A stretch of 64,000 nucleotides of DNA from Sulfobacillus acidophilus (GCA_003023745.1 PXYV01000004.1:46213-110212); one strand, 5' to 3'. Counted from the stretch's first letter, positions 40,513 to 49,575 are shown. Notes: generated by a model from the sequence alone, not told the origin. Made by a program: numbers and translations.

Positions 40513-40530
40513 TTGAGACAGGCGTCTCAA
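40513..40530. promoter_or_regulatory. Inverted repeat (candidate operator) upstream of acsA
   Basis: TTGAGAC-AGGC-GTCTCAA about 115 bp upstream of the acsA start. Confidence 0.4.
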
Positions 40531-40719
40531 CGACCGCCTGGCACCGAAACGCAGCTTGGTCAATACAGACCCCTTGCCGTCGGGAATGCAATAATTGCAG
40601 CAATGCCGAAACCACCGATCGACCAAGCGCCGCACACGCCCAACCTGCTATGATATGGGCAGGCGGAGTTGAGACGACGTTCTTCCGCAACACCAAAGAA
40701 AGGGTGAAACGGGCAACTA

Positions 40720-40973
40720 CCCCGGCCTGAAGGCCGGAGCTTGAGAAAGCTCCTGAGTTGACCAGCCTTGGCCCTGCGGATGTGGGGCTCCGTTCGGTCG
40801 GTCATGACACCCTTGGATGCTTCTCCAGTCTGAGGCCCTGTCGTCCGTCATTAAAAGCCAGCTAGGGGTAGCGCGCGCGGTGTGGCGGACCCGACAAGCC
40901 GACCGAACATTGGCGAGGAGAGAGAGTTTTCGAATCTGTCACTAGCCCCGTAAGGGGGAGAAAGCAGGAACGC
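40720..40973 (+). ncRNA. Candidate omega-RNA of IscB
   Basis: About 250-nt noncoding, hairpin-rich segment directly upstream of iscB (CCGGCCTGAAGGCCGG; GAGCTTGAGAAAGCTC), ending in '...GAGAGAGTTTT...AGGAACGC' before the ATG, the position and character expected of an IscB omega-RNA. Confidence 0.6.
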
Positions 40974-42287
40974 ATGGTTTTTGTTCTCGACAAGCAGAAG
41001 AAACCTCTAATGCCCTGTTCCGAAAAGCGGGCGCGGCTCCTTCTCGAACGCCGCCGGGCACGGGTCGTCAACATAGTGCCCTTCACGATTCGCTTGGTGG
41101 ATCGCCTTCGAGAAAACTCGGTCTTGCAAGACATGCGCCTCAAGCTCGATCCGGGCTCGAAGACGACGGGCATGGCGATCACGTTGGATGGTATCCACGG
41201 CACGCACGTCGTCTTTCTCGGCGAGATTGTCCACAAGTCGGGGATCCAGGCCCGACTCGAGGCCCGACGAGCGGTACGTCGCGGGCGACGGTTTCGCCAT
41301 ACCCGCTATCGTGCGGCCCGGTTTCAGAATCGGACGCGGAAGGACGGGTGGTTGCCCCCGTCGCTCGCGGCACGCGTGAATCAAACGCTCCGTACCGTGG
41401 ACAAAATTCGCGCTCATGCGCCTATCACCGCCATGAGTGTGGAGCATGTTCGCTTCGACACCCAAAAGCTCGAAAACCCGGAAATCGTGGGCGTGGAGTA
41501 TCAGCAGGGCACCCTCCTAGGCTACGAAGTGCGGGAGTATCTGTTGGAGAAATGGGGCCGCACCTGCGTGTACTGTGGCGCCACCGATGTCCCGTTGCAG
41601 GTGGAACACATCATTCCCAAGCGGCGGGGCGGCAGCAATCGGATGAGCAATCTAACCCTCGCCTGCAAACCCTGCAACCTCCAGAAGGGGAAGCAGACCG
41701 CAGCGGAATTCGGCCATCCGGATGTTCAAGTCCACGCCCGTCAGCCTCTCAAAGATGCAGCGCTCATGAACGCCACGCGGTGGCGATTGTACCACCAACT
41801 GCAAGCGACGAGCCTGCCGGTGGAAGGCGGCTCCGGTGGCCGGACCAAAAAGCAACGGATTGCGCACGACTTGCCCAAAGAACATTACTACGATGCGCTC
41901 TGTGTCGGGAAAAGCACGCCTGCGCAATTCCTGACCCTGCCGGCTTTCGTCCAGATCTGGTCAGCGAAAGGACGCGGCAATCGCCAGCGCTGCCGCACCG
42001 ACAAGCATGGATTTCCGATCCGTCACTTGTCTCGGCAGAAACACCATTTTGGATTTCAGACCGGGGATCTCGTGCAAGCCGTCATCCCTCACGGGAAATA
42101 CGCGGGTACTTGGACCGGGCGGGCGACTGTGAAAGCGAGTGGATCGATCCGCATTGTCACGAGCATTGGCGTTCATCCCACGACCTCGTATCGCTATGGT
42201 CACGTGCTCCAGCGCGGCAATGGCTGGGTCTATACTCAAAAACCTTCCAATCAGGAAAGGGGGAAGGCGGCTTCCTCCCCGGCTTGA
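40974..42287 (+). CDS. iscB: RNA-guided endonuclease IscB (PLMP, split RuvC, Arg-rich bridge helix, HNH)
   Basis: 'KPLMPCSEKRARLLLERRRARVV' (PLMP), 'KLDPGSKTTGMAI' (RuvC I), 'RRAVRRGRRFRHTRYRAARFQNR' (bridge), 'MSVEHVRF' (RuvC II), 'CVYCGATDVPLQVEHIIPKRRGGSNRMSNLTLACKPCNLQKG' (HNH), 'KEHYYDALCVG' (RuvC III). Confidence 0.95.
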   Translation: MVFVLDKQKKPLMPCSEKRARLLLERRRARVVNIVPFTIRLVDRLRENSVLQDMRLKLDPGSKTTGMAITLDGIHGTHVVFLGEIVHKSGIQARLEARRAVRRGRRFRHTRYRAARFQNRTRKDGWLPPSLAARVNQTLRTVDKIRAHAPITAMSVEHVRFDTQKLENPEIVGVEYQQGTLLGYEVREYLLEKWGRTCVYCGATDVPLQVEHIIPKRRGGSNRMSNLTLACKPCNLQKGKQTAAEFGHPDVQVHARQPLKDAALMNATRWRLYHQLQATSLPVEGGSGGRTKKQRIAHDLPKEHYYDALCVGKSTPAQFLTLPAFVQIWSAKGRGNRQRCRTDKHGFPIRHLSRQKHHFGFQTGDLVQAVIPHGKYAGTWTGRATVKASGSIRIVTSIGVHPTTSYRYGHVLQRGNGWVYTQKPSNQERGKAASSPA

Positions 42288-42312
42288 AGGCCGAGGTCTG
42301 CGCCGCCAAATT

Positions 42313-43104
42313 ATGATGACGCAACTGACTGACGGAATACGCCCTGTGCTTCGGTATCATTTTGACGGCGCAAGCTGGCACACCGAGGATGCCGAAGTCG
42401 TTTCCGAAACTCCGGTCACTCTTTTTGTCAACGGAGCCGAATATGTGACAGCTGCCATCACTGCCATCGATCTGCATGACTGGGTTCTGGGCTTTTTAGC
42501 CGGGGATGGCGTCATCGCCAGCGGCGACGCAGTTACCGTCTTTCGATGGATGCCGCAAGAAGGTCAGATTTGGGTCAGGGTTCCGGGCCTTCAACCCCGT
42601 CTGGCAACGTCTCGCTATTTGGGATCGTGTTGCGGACAGAGCCGGCCTGGCTTTTTTAACCCTACCAGTGTGCCTGCTTTGGCGGCCAATCTGACATTGC
42701 AGGTCGACGAACTGAAGGCCGCCTTTGACGCGCTCAGTCGCTGGTCGTCCCATCAGCATTCGGGGGGACTGCATGTGGCAGGTCTGGCACGGCGCGGACA
42801 ACTGCTCGTTGCCCGGGCCGATGTGGGGCGCCACAACGCACTCGATAAGGTGTACGGTGCGGCGCTGACCAAGCCTGACCTGTTGCATGACGCGTACGTT
42901 GTCTTTTCGGGGCGGCTTTCCGCCGAGATTGTCTGGAAAGTGCGCACCATGGGCGTCGAAGCGATTGTTTCCAACGCTGCCCCAACCAGTCTGGGAATCG
43001 AAGTCGGGCGCACCACCGGCGTCACCACGGTTGGGTTTTTGCGCGGCCATGAGCTTAGCGTTTTTACCCATCCCGAACGACTTCTTTTGGATCCACTGGC
43101 CTAA
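42313..43104 (+). CDS. fdhD: Formate dehydrogenase accessory sulfurtransferase FdhD
   Basis: 'HQHSGGLHVAGLARRGQLLVARADVGRHNALDKVYGAAL', 'FSGRLSAEIVWKVRTMGVEAIVSNAAPTSLGIEVGRTTGVTTVGFLRG'. Confidence 0.93.
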   Translation: MMTQLTDGIRPVLRYHFDGASWHTEDAEVVSETPVTLFVNGAEYVTAAITAIDLHDWVLGFLAGDGVIASGDAVTVFRWMPQEGQIWVRVPGLQPRLATSRYLGSCCGQSRPGFFNPTSVPALAANLTLQVDELKAAFDALSRWSSHQHSGGLHVAGLARRGQLLVARADVGRHNALDKVYGAALTKPDLLHDAYVVFSGRLSAEIVWKVRTMGVEAIVSNAAPTSLGIEVGRTTGVTTVGFLRGHELSVFTHPERLLLDPLA

Positions 43105-43110
43105 TAGCCA

Positions 43111-43884
43111 CTACCGGCCTTGAAAATGAGGCGATCGCTTTTCGATGAAGGCGGTCATGCCTTCTTTTTGATCTTCCGAGGAAAACAGCAAGCTAAACAA
43201 TCGGCGCTCATGCGTCAATCCGATATCAAGCGGCGTATCCAACGCCGTCAGCACCGACTCTTTGGCCAAGCGCACGGCTAAAGGCGGCATGTTTGCGACC
43301 GTATTGGCGAGTTCCAGGGCACGCGCCAACACCTGTTCGCGCGCCACCACGCAATTAACCAGGCCCATTGCCAACGCCTCTTCCGCCGTGATCGTTCGAC
43401 CCGTCAGCACCAGTTCCATTGCGCGCGCCTTGCCCACCACCTTGGTCAAGCGTTGCGTGCCACCAGCGCCAGGCATCACTCCGATTTTAATTTCCGGTTG
43501 ACCAAACTGCGCATTATCGCCGGCCACCACCATATCGCAGGCCATCACCAATTCCATGCCTCCGCCCAGGGCCCATCCTGCCACAGCCGCAATAAGCGGC
43601 TTTTGAAAGCGCTTGAGGGCCTCCCAACGCGTGATCTGGCGCGACGACAACATGCTCACCGCCGTATTATCGCGCAATTCTTGAATGTCAGCGCCCGCAG
43701 CAAAGGCGCGCTCGTTGCCGGTGATCACCACCACTCGCACACTCTCATCCTGATCCAGATTGGTAAGCCGCGCCGATAATTCCTCCATGACTTCACTCGA
43801 CAGCGCATTTAACACCTGCGGTCGATTCAGAGTCAACACTGCAATCGGGCCGCGCCGCTCTTCCAAGACTACGCTCACTGCCAT
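43111..43884 (-). CDS. Enoyl-CoA hydratase/crotonase family (start at MAVSVVLEE)
   Basis: 'VLTLNRPQVLNALSSEVMEEL', 'AFAAGADIQEL', 'AVAGWALGGGMELVMACDMVVAG'. Confidence 0.95.
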   Translation of the reverse strand: MAVSVVLEERRGPIAVLTLNRPQVLNALSSEVMEELSARLTNLDQDESVRVVVITGNERAFAAGADIQELRDNTAVSMLSSRQITRWEALKRFQKPLIAAVAGWALGGGMELVMACDMVVAGDNAQFGQPEIKIGVMPGAGGTQRLTKVVGKARAMELVLTGRTITAEEALAMGLVNCVVAREQVLARALELANTVANMPPLAVRLAKESVLTALDTPLDIGLTHERRLFSLLFSSEDQKEGMTAFIEKRSPHFQGR

Positions 43885-44195
43885 TCCACCGTCCTCATCG
43901 TCAAAAGTCCGTCTGCAAAGCTCTGAACGTCGCGCGAAGCCGCCTGGCCCTCCTTGGACTCCAACGCGCCGACTAGGGTGCGCTTGTCGGCAAACGTGAG
44001 TTCCGCTACAAAAAACCATAAGCCTTGCTCGGCGTCCTGCTCGTCTCCCAGCACTTGCGGCTGTCCCCATTTCAGATCGATGAGGCCGGGTAGACGTTTG
44101 GCCAAGGGCACATGCACGCTCTCATAATGAGACAAAAAGGCTTGCTCGTCTGCCGGCCGGCGATATAATGCGAATAACGATACCATAATCAACAC
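43875..44195 (-). CDS. EthD family protein
   Basis: 'MVSLFALYRRPADEQAFLSHYESVHVPLAKRLPGLIDLKWG' EthD/dimeric alpha-beta barrel pattern. Confidence 0.8.
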   Translation of the reverse strand: MLIMVSLFALYRRPADEQAFLSHYESVHVPLAKRLPGLIDLKWGQPQVLGDEQDAEQGLWFFVAELTFADKRTLVGALESKEGQAASRDVQSFADGLLTMRTVEWQ

Positions 44196-44207
44196 TGCCC
44201 CCTTTAG

Positions 44208-45485
44208 CTATGATTCTTCCTGCATGCGATTAATCACACGGATGGCCTTGCCTTGGCTCCGCGGAATGTGCCCATGAGCCACAACCCGAACACTCAAATG
44301 AACCCCCAACGCCGCCCTTAAGTGTATCGCCAGCGCCCCTTGGTCTAATGCCCCGACCTGCGCTTCCTCTATCTCCACCACTAAATCGGGTCGCGATGGG
44401 TGTCCTTCCCAACAGAGCTGATAGTGGGCGCTAACACCGGGCTGACTCAGTAGCACGCGTTCAATTTCACTCGGGAAAACATTGACCCCCCGCACGATTA
44501 ACATATCGTCCGAGCGTCCGTGAATCCGACTCATGCGCATCGACGTGCGCCCGCAGATGCAAGGTTCTGGGTTCACGCTCACCAAATCGCCGGTGCGATA
44601 GCGAATCATGGGCATCGCCTCTTTGCTGAGTGTCGTCAGCACCAATTCGCCCACCTCGCCAGGCGCCTTCCGCGCGCCGGTTTTTGGGTCAATCACCTCC
44701 ATATAAAAGAAGTCTTCAAATACATGAAGACCCGCTTTGGCTTCGACACACTCAATCGCCACACCCGGTCCGGTAATTTCCGATAGGCCGTAAATATCGA
44801 CCGCTTGAATGCCGAGCCCCGATTCCAGATGCTCACGCATCCCCTCGCTCCACGGCTCCGCCCCAAAAATGCCGGTTTTCAGTGCCAATTGGTCACTAGA
44901 CACCCCCAAATGGTGCATCGTCTCCGCAATATACAAGGCATAGCTTGGGGTTGCGGCGAGCCCGTCTGGTGCTAAATCCAGCATCAACTGCACTTGCCGC
45001 TCGGTTCCTCCCCCAGAGGCCGGGATCACGGCGACACCGAGCCGCTCCGCTCCTGCGTGCAATCCCAACCCACCCGTAAACAATCCATATCCATACGCAT
45101 TTTGAAGAGTTTGTCCCGGCTGCATTCCGGCTGCGGCTAGGGCACGCGCCACCACCTCCGACCACATCGTCAGATCGTGCTCCGTATAAGCCACCACCGT
45201 CGGTTTTCCCCGCGTTCCACTGGATGCGTGAAACCGACGGACTTCGCCGCGTGAGACCGCTAGAAATCCCAACGGATACTGATCGCGCAGATCGCTCTTG
45301 TGTGTAAACGGCAAGTCTTGCAGCGCCTCCAAGGGATGCTCGTCCAACCCCTTGAGATGGGAAAGCCGATCGCGATAAAAAGGGACGCGATCACGCGCCC
45401 AGTGCAACGTCCAACTCAAACGCGTCCGCTGCAAATCCTCTAGCCGGCTTCTTTCCATGGTTTCCATTCCGCGGTCCCATATCAC
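44208..45485 (-). CDS. paaK: Phenylacetate-CoA ligase family (GTG start with good RBS)
   Basis: 'FHASSGTRGKPTVVAYTEHDLTMWSEVVARALAAAG', 'YGLSEITGPGVAIEC', 'RGVNVFPSEIERVL'. Confidence 0.93.
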   Translation of the reverse strand: MIWDRGMETMERSRLEDLQRTRLSWTLHWARDRVPFYRDRLSHLKGLDEHPLEALQDLPFTHKSDLRDQYPLGFLAVSRGEVRRFHASSGTRGKPTVVAYTEHDLTMWSEVVARALAAAGMQPGQTLQNAYGYGLFTGGLGLHAGAERLGVAVIPASGGGTERQVQLMLDLAPDGLAATPSYALYIAETMHHLGVSSDQLALKTGIFGAEPWSEGMREHLESGLGIQAVDIYGLSEITGPGVAIECVEAKAGLHVFEDFFYMEVIDPKTGARKAPGEVGELVLTTLSKEAMPMIRYRTGDLVSVNPEPCICGRTSMRMSRIHGRSDDMLIVRGVNVFPSEIERVLLSQPGVSAHYQLCWEGHPSRPDLVVEIEEAQVGALDQGALAIHLRAALGVHLSVRVVAHGHIPRSQGKAIRVINRMQEES

Positions 45486-45544
45486 TACATATCCCTCCCT
45501 GCGACTATGGTAGCCAAAAGGATCAGCGGGGGCAACGGCCAGCA

Positions 45545-46729
45545 CTAGGGGATCTCCCCGTTGGTCACCAGCCCTTGAATGGCTCGGGCCAACTCGTAGA
45601 CGGCATTGCTCTCCTCCGCCAAGGTACTGTTCGGTCCCCCTACCTCGATCATTAAGTCGCCGGGCATCAACTGCTCGTTATAGCGATACGGTACGACGTC
45701 AATGCCACTGCCTTCCAAGATGCCCGGGGCAATCGCGTTCAACCTGCGCGAGAGTTTTTCGGCAAACGCCAAGTTCTGGTGCCAATAAGGGTTGGGTAGC
45801 AATTTGTCGGTGCCAACCACGAACGAAATTTTAGCTACGGATTTTCCTGCAATTGTGGCTGGGGTACGGTTAGACGGGGCGCGATGCAAATCAATCAAGA
45901 TCCGGACCGAAGGATACCACTTTAGAAGCGTTTTCGCGGTATAGTACGACTTGTTGTAACTGGCCAAAAGTCCCTGCGACATGTTGTTGACGCGCGATTG
46001 CACCACCGAGATGCCTATAAGGTGCAAATCCTGGGCAAACCACCATCCAACCTGCACAATCGTCTTCGACCAATCGCTGGAATCCGCGGTCGCTGATCCG
46101 GCCGGTACATACGGCCAAAAGGACTCCGTGCTATGCGTCTGATAAATTCCGACTATCGGATCCGCTCCCAGCACGGCCCACACCCGACCACCATCACCGG
46201 GCAAGTTCGGATCGACGGCATTTTGGGCCTTGGGCCGCGCCGGCACCACCCTTTTCTTGACGGGCCTGACGTTCAAGGGTTTCACGACGCCCAACGCCGG
46301 AATCTCAACTTGTAAAAGCGCGTGCAGATCCGCGTAGTGCACCCCTGTCAACGCCCGCACCCCCATCGCCATCAGTTCCCCCAGATGAGCTTGTACACGG
46401 TGTCGGCTCAGGACCAAGCCCGCCAGCGGGACACCTTGATCCAACCAGGACCGCAACGTCGATTCCGGAACATTCCAGGAAGCCACGAGCCGGTCCATCC
46501 AAGACGGCCGCGATGTCACCTGTGGCTGAGTGGACACCGTAATAATCGAGGAGCGTGCGGGTACTTTCCACAGGACCAGCGCCGCCAGCAATAACGCCAT
46601 ACCATAAAGGCCAGCACTGGACCAGGGAATGCGCGCGCCTGCCCTTGCAAGCCGACGCTTGTGGGCCCAGTAGCGATTTTTGCGGGTGCGTCGAAGCCAA
46701 ATCACGATGGGGTGCCGCCCTTGTGCCAC
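45545..46729 (-). CDS. spoIIP: Stage II sporulation protein P
   Basis: 'VGIYQTHSTESFWPYV', 'SRVNNMSQGLLASYNKSYYTAKTLL', 'ILIDLHRAPSNRT', 'MIEVGGPNSTLAEESNAVYELARAI'. Confidence 0.92.
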   Translation of the reverse strand: MAQGRHPIVIWLRRTRKNRYWAHKRRLARAGARIPWSSAGLYGMALLLAALVLWKVPARSSIITVSTQPQVTSRPSWMDRLVASWNVPESTLRSWLDQGVPLAGLVLSRHRVQAHLGELMAMGVRALTGVHYADLHALLQVEIPALGVVKPLNVRPVKKRVVPARPKAQNAVDPNLPGDGGRVWAVLGADPIVGIYQTHSTESFWPYVPAGSATADSSDWSKTIVQVGWWFAQDLHLIGISVVQSRVNNMSQGLLASYNKSYYTAKTLLKWYPSVRILIDLHRAPSNRTPATIAGKSVAKISFVVGTDKLLPNPYWHQNLAFAEKLSRRLNAIAPGILEGSGIDVVPYRYNEQLMPGDLMIEVGGPNSTLAEESNAVYELARAIQGLVTNGEIP

Positions 46730-46884
46730 GGTTATCCCTCCCCTTTAACATATGGTAAAAACTGGGGTATTAGACCCGACCGCTATCCTCAAATTCGCCC
46801 GCTATGTTCGCCGCAGTCTAGGCCGAGCAGCTCTGCCAGTGTTTTCGCTGCAAGAAGATCGCACTCGGCTAGTAAATGGCGTCC

Positions 46885-46913
46885 TTTACCACCCTGTCCT
46901 AACATGCTATAAT
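46885..46913 (+). promoter_or_regulatory. Sigma-A-like promoter of rpsT
   Basis: TTTACC -17 bp- TATAAT with extended -10 TGc, followed by RBS aggaggt. Confidence 0.55.
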
Positions 46914-46934
46914 TAATTTTTAGGAGGTATATTT

Positions 46935-47210
46935 GTGGCCAATATTAAGTCTGCTAAAAAGCGTATTCGTCAAACCCGAGAACGGACGCTGCGCAACAAA
47001 ATTCGAAAGACTATGGTCCGGACAGCGGTGCGGCGGTTTGACGATGCACTTAACCGGGGCGATTTGGAGACGGCGGCGACCGCTTTGCAGTTTTGCTACG
47101 GTCGGTTGGATCGAGCAGCGCAAAAAGGTGCTATTCACCGCAACAGTGCCAGTCGGCATAAGTCGCGGCTAGCTCAGAGACTTCATAAAGCTCAGCAGTC
47201 GGCAAGCTAA
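46935..47210 (+). CDS. rpsT: 30S ribosomal protein S20 (GTG start)
   Basis: 'MANIKSAKKRIRQTRERTLRNKIRKTMVRTAVRRFD...GAIHRNSASRHKSRLAQRL'. Confidence 0.96.
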   Translation: MANIKSAKKRIRQTRERTLRNKIRKTMVRTAVRRFDDALNRGDLETAATALQFCYGRLDRAAQKGAIHRNSASRHKSRLAQRLHKAQQSAS

Positions 47211-48220
47211 ATCTTGTGCATTCGCCCCCCGCGTTGATACCCGGGGGGAATTTTTTTCTCCGCCCATATGTGAGTCCAGGCAATAAGCCACACATCGGGC
47301 TCTCCATACCCTGTCTTCATGGCCACATCAATTTTCGCCGCCCAATTCAAGAGAACGTCTAGGTCGTCATCCGTCCACTGTTTCGCGGCGGCCCAAATCT
47401 TCTTCGCCACAAAATCACGCAGGCCCTCTTGCTGTTGAAACTGCGCCAGTGTCATTCCCTCACGCAATGCGCCCCGCGCTCGGTCAATCTGGATGAGTTG
47501 GCGGGTCAGCAAAGCGAACAGAAAGAGCGGTGCCATGCCTTGGTTCAAATGCCGATTAATTCCCTCCATGACCGCTTTTCCATCATGCCGCAAAAGGCTG
47601 TCGGTCACATCCCAAGGCTTGTCCTCGGCCACAATCGGAACTACAAGATCGTCGAGATCTTGATTGCTAATCGGCGCAGGTGTTCCTAGCGCTAATTTCT
47701 CCAGTTCCTCAATAGCGACAAATTCGTTGCCATCCACCTGTTCGCAAAAACGCTCGAACGCCCCTTTTTGCCAGGTAATGCCACGATGCTGGGCTTGTTC
47801 TTTAACGAAGCGTCGAAAAGAATGCGGTGGCAGCACGCTCATGTCCACCACGTGCTTTCCGCCCAGCGCCTTTTCCCACGAGGCCGCTTTCTCTTCAATC
47901 AACACCAACAAACTATCCGCAATTGGGTGGCGCAAATATTCGGCCAGCGTCTCTTCTTTTTTGGGCCAGCGCCCGCCCTCAACCACTACCAACCGTCTTG
48001 GGGAAAAAAGTCCCGCGGTAGCCAACTCCATTTTCACCGCGTTAAAGTCGCTAACGCCGTCTAGATGAATCGTAGCCGTAGACTGGACATCCTCCCCCAG
48101 CCAGCGCTTTGTGGCACGAACCAACCACTCGCGCCGCCAAAATCGGTTAGGCCCGGCTAACACATACGTGGACGCCAACGACCCCCGCTCGACTACGGAC
48201 ATTGCTTCTTCAATCGTCAT
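47207..48220 (-). CDS. holA: DNA polymerase III delta subunit
   Basis: 'YVLAGPNRFWRREWLVRATKRWL...KWVEE..VVVEGGRWPKKEETLAEYL'; next to rpsT as in other Firmicutes. Confidence 0.88.
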   Translation of the reverse strand: MTIEEAMSVVERGSLASTYVLAGPNRFWRREWLVRATKRWLGEDVQSTATIHLDGVSDFNAVKMELATAGLFSPRRLVVVEGGRWPKKEETLAEYLRHPIADSLLVLIEEKAASWEKALGGKHVVDMSVLPPHSFRRFVKEQAQHRGITWQKGAFERFCEQVDGNEFVAIEELEKLALGTPAPISNQDLDDLVVPIVAEDKPWDVTDSLLRHDGKAVMEGINRHLNQGMAPLFLFALLTRQLIQIDRARGALREGMTLAQFQQQEGLRDFVAKKIWAAAKQWTDDDLDVLLNWAAKIDVAMKTGYGEPDVWLIAWTHIWAEKKIPPGYQRGGRMHKI

Positions 48221-48300
48221 GCGCTACCTGTCCCCCACCCTCGGATTTCCTGACTCCATTGTAGCGTACCCGCGCGGCTTGCCATCTCGTCAGTTGCGCC

Positions 48301-49575
48301 CTATGACGGGCGAGGCTGGGGAAAGGTGAGTTCCACAGTGGTTCCTTGGTGAGAGAGTATCCGCAGCGTGCCCCCATGGGCTTCCACGATGTGTCGCACA
48401 ATCATGAGCCCCAAGCCCCCGCCAGACTTCTTGGTGGTGTAACGAACCAGGGAGAGTTTTGCCAGCGACTGCCCCGAAATGCCAGGGCCATTGTCCCGAA
48501 CTGTCAAAATCGCCGCTTGGGGCGCCTGGCGTACGCCCACTTCGATCCAGCCTCCTTGCTCGGGCGCTGCCTCGATGGCATTTTTGATAAGGTTGGTCAG
48601 GACTTGCAGCAACCGATCCGGATCAGCCCAGATTTTCTCATCCGCCGCATATTTTTTTCGTAACTGCATGGGTAAGGACACTGTCGTATGGTCCAACTGT
48701 TCTGGCCCACGCGTCGCCGTCGTCCACGCGTTATCGACGACATCATCCACCACGGTCCATTGGGAAGCGATTTCCGGCAAGCGTGAAAGAGACATCAGAT
48801 CCGACGTCAAACGGTTAAGGTGGTGAATTTCATGCGCCATTTTCTCATAATAAGTCAATGTTTCCGGCGCGGCGGAGTTCAACGCCATCTCCAGATAGGC
48901 GCTTAAGGCGGCCAACGGATTGCGAATCTCATGCACCATGCTCACGACTTGCTCCACAGGCAGGGTCGGCCCACTGGGACGAACCGCATCATTCCAATAT
49001 TCGGCCACCACATGGGGCCCGATCGCCTCGCAACGCAGCACATAGTCGCCGATTCGGCGAATCGTGACGCCCTGCGCAACATCCTGCCACTGCGGGAACC
49101 CGCTCAAGTCCTCCCATTTGGCCTCGGGCTGAAGATGAAAAAAACGGCGGGCAGCCGCGTTGGACCATACCACGAGCTGGTCCTGGGCAACCAACACGGC
49201 TGTTTCCAACTGATCCATCGCCCACGCCGCCAGAATTTGTGCAGACCAGGCCAGATAGCCGATCCGTCGTCCTTCAAAGCTGTAGATCGGCTCGAATTGA
49301 ACGTCATCGCGGCTTGTGGACGCCACCGATTCTGTGTAGGGCGCAACATCCTCGCGAGCCGTTTCACTATGAGTTTGTCGCAATTCCTGCGGGTTTGTCC
49401 CAAACATCGATGTGTCGCGCGCACTCCGGTTCATCCAAACCCATTGGTCACCCACTGCCAAAGCCATCGGTACCGGCAACAAATCCAAAATATCACGGCG
49501 CAGCGCCAAATCATTGATCAGCAAAATCTTTTCGGTAAGCGGAAACACAAAATGATCATTGTTGTTATTATGCAT
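48301..49575 (-). CDS. Sensor histidine kinase with PAS-like N-terminus (start at MHNNNNDH)
   Basis: H-box 'VSMVHEIRNPLAALSAYLEMAL', N-box 'LTNLIKNAIEAAPEQGG', 'VRDNGPGISGQSLAKL', 'KSGGGLGLMIVRHIVEAHGG'. Confidence 0.93.
   Translation of the reverse strand: MHNNNNDHFVFPLTEKILLINDLALRRDILDLLPVPMALAVGDQWVWMNRSARDTSMFGTNPQELRQTHSETAREDVAPYTESVASTSRDDVQFEPIYSFEGRRIGYLAWSAQILAAWAMDQLETAVLVAQDQLVVWSNAAARRFFHLQPEAKWEDLSGFPQWQDVAQGVTIRRIGDYVLRCEAIGPHVVAEYWNDAVRPSGPTLPVEQVVSMVHEIRNPLAALSAYLEMALNSAAPETLTYYEKMAHEIHHLNRLTSDLMSLSRLPEIASQWTVVDDVVDNAWTTATRGPEQLDHTTVSLPMQLRKKYAADEKIWADPDRLLQVLTNLIKNAIEAAPEQGGWIEVGVRQAPQAAILTVRDNGPGISGQSLAKLSLVRYTTKKSGGGLGLMIVRHIVEAHGGTLRILSHQGTTVELTFPQPRPS

Larger units (their letters stand above)
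40720..42295 (+). mobile_element. IS200/IS605-superfamily ISC-type (IscB-carrying) element, no tnpA
   Basis: Similar hairpins at both ends (CCCCGGCCTGAAGGCCGGAG left; CCCCGGCTTGAAGGCCGAGG right) bracket omega-RNA region and iscB. Confidence 0.7.

Noticed and set aside
41348-42316. 322-aa plus-strand ORF overlapping iscB
   Set aside because: Shifted-frame ORF within the well-supported iscB gene; Arg/Ser/Pro-rich translation without family features.
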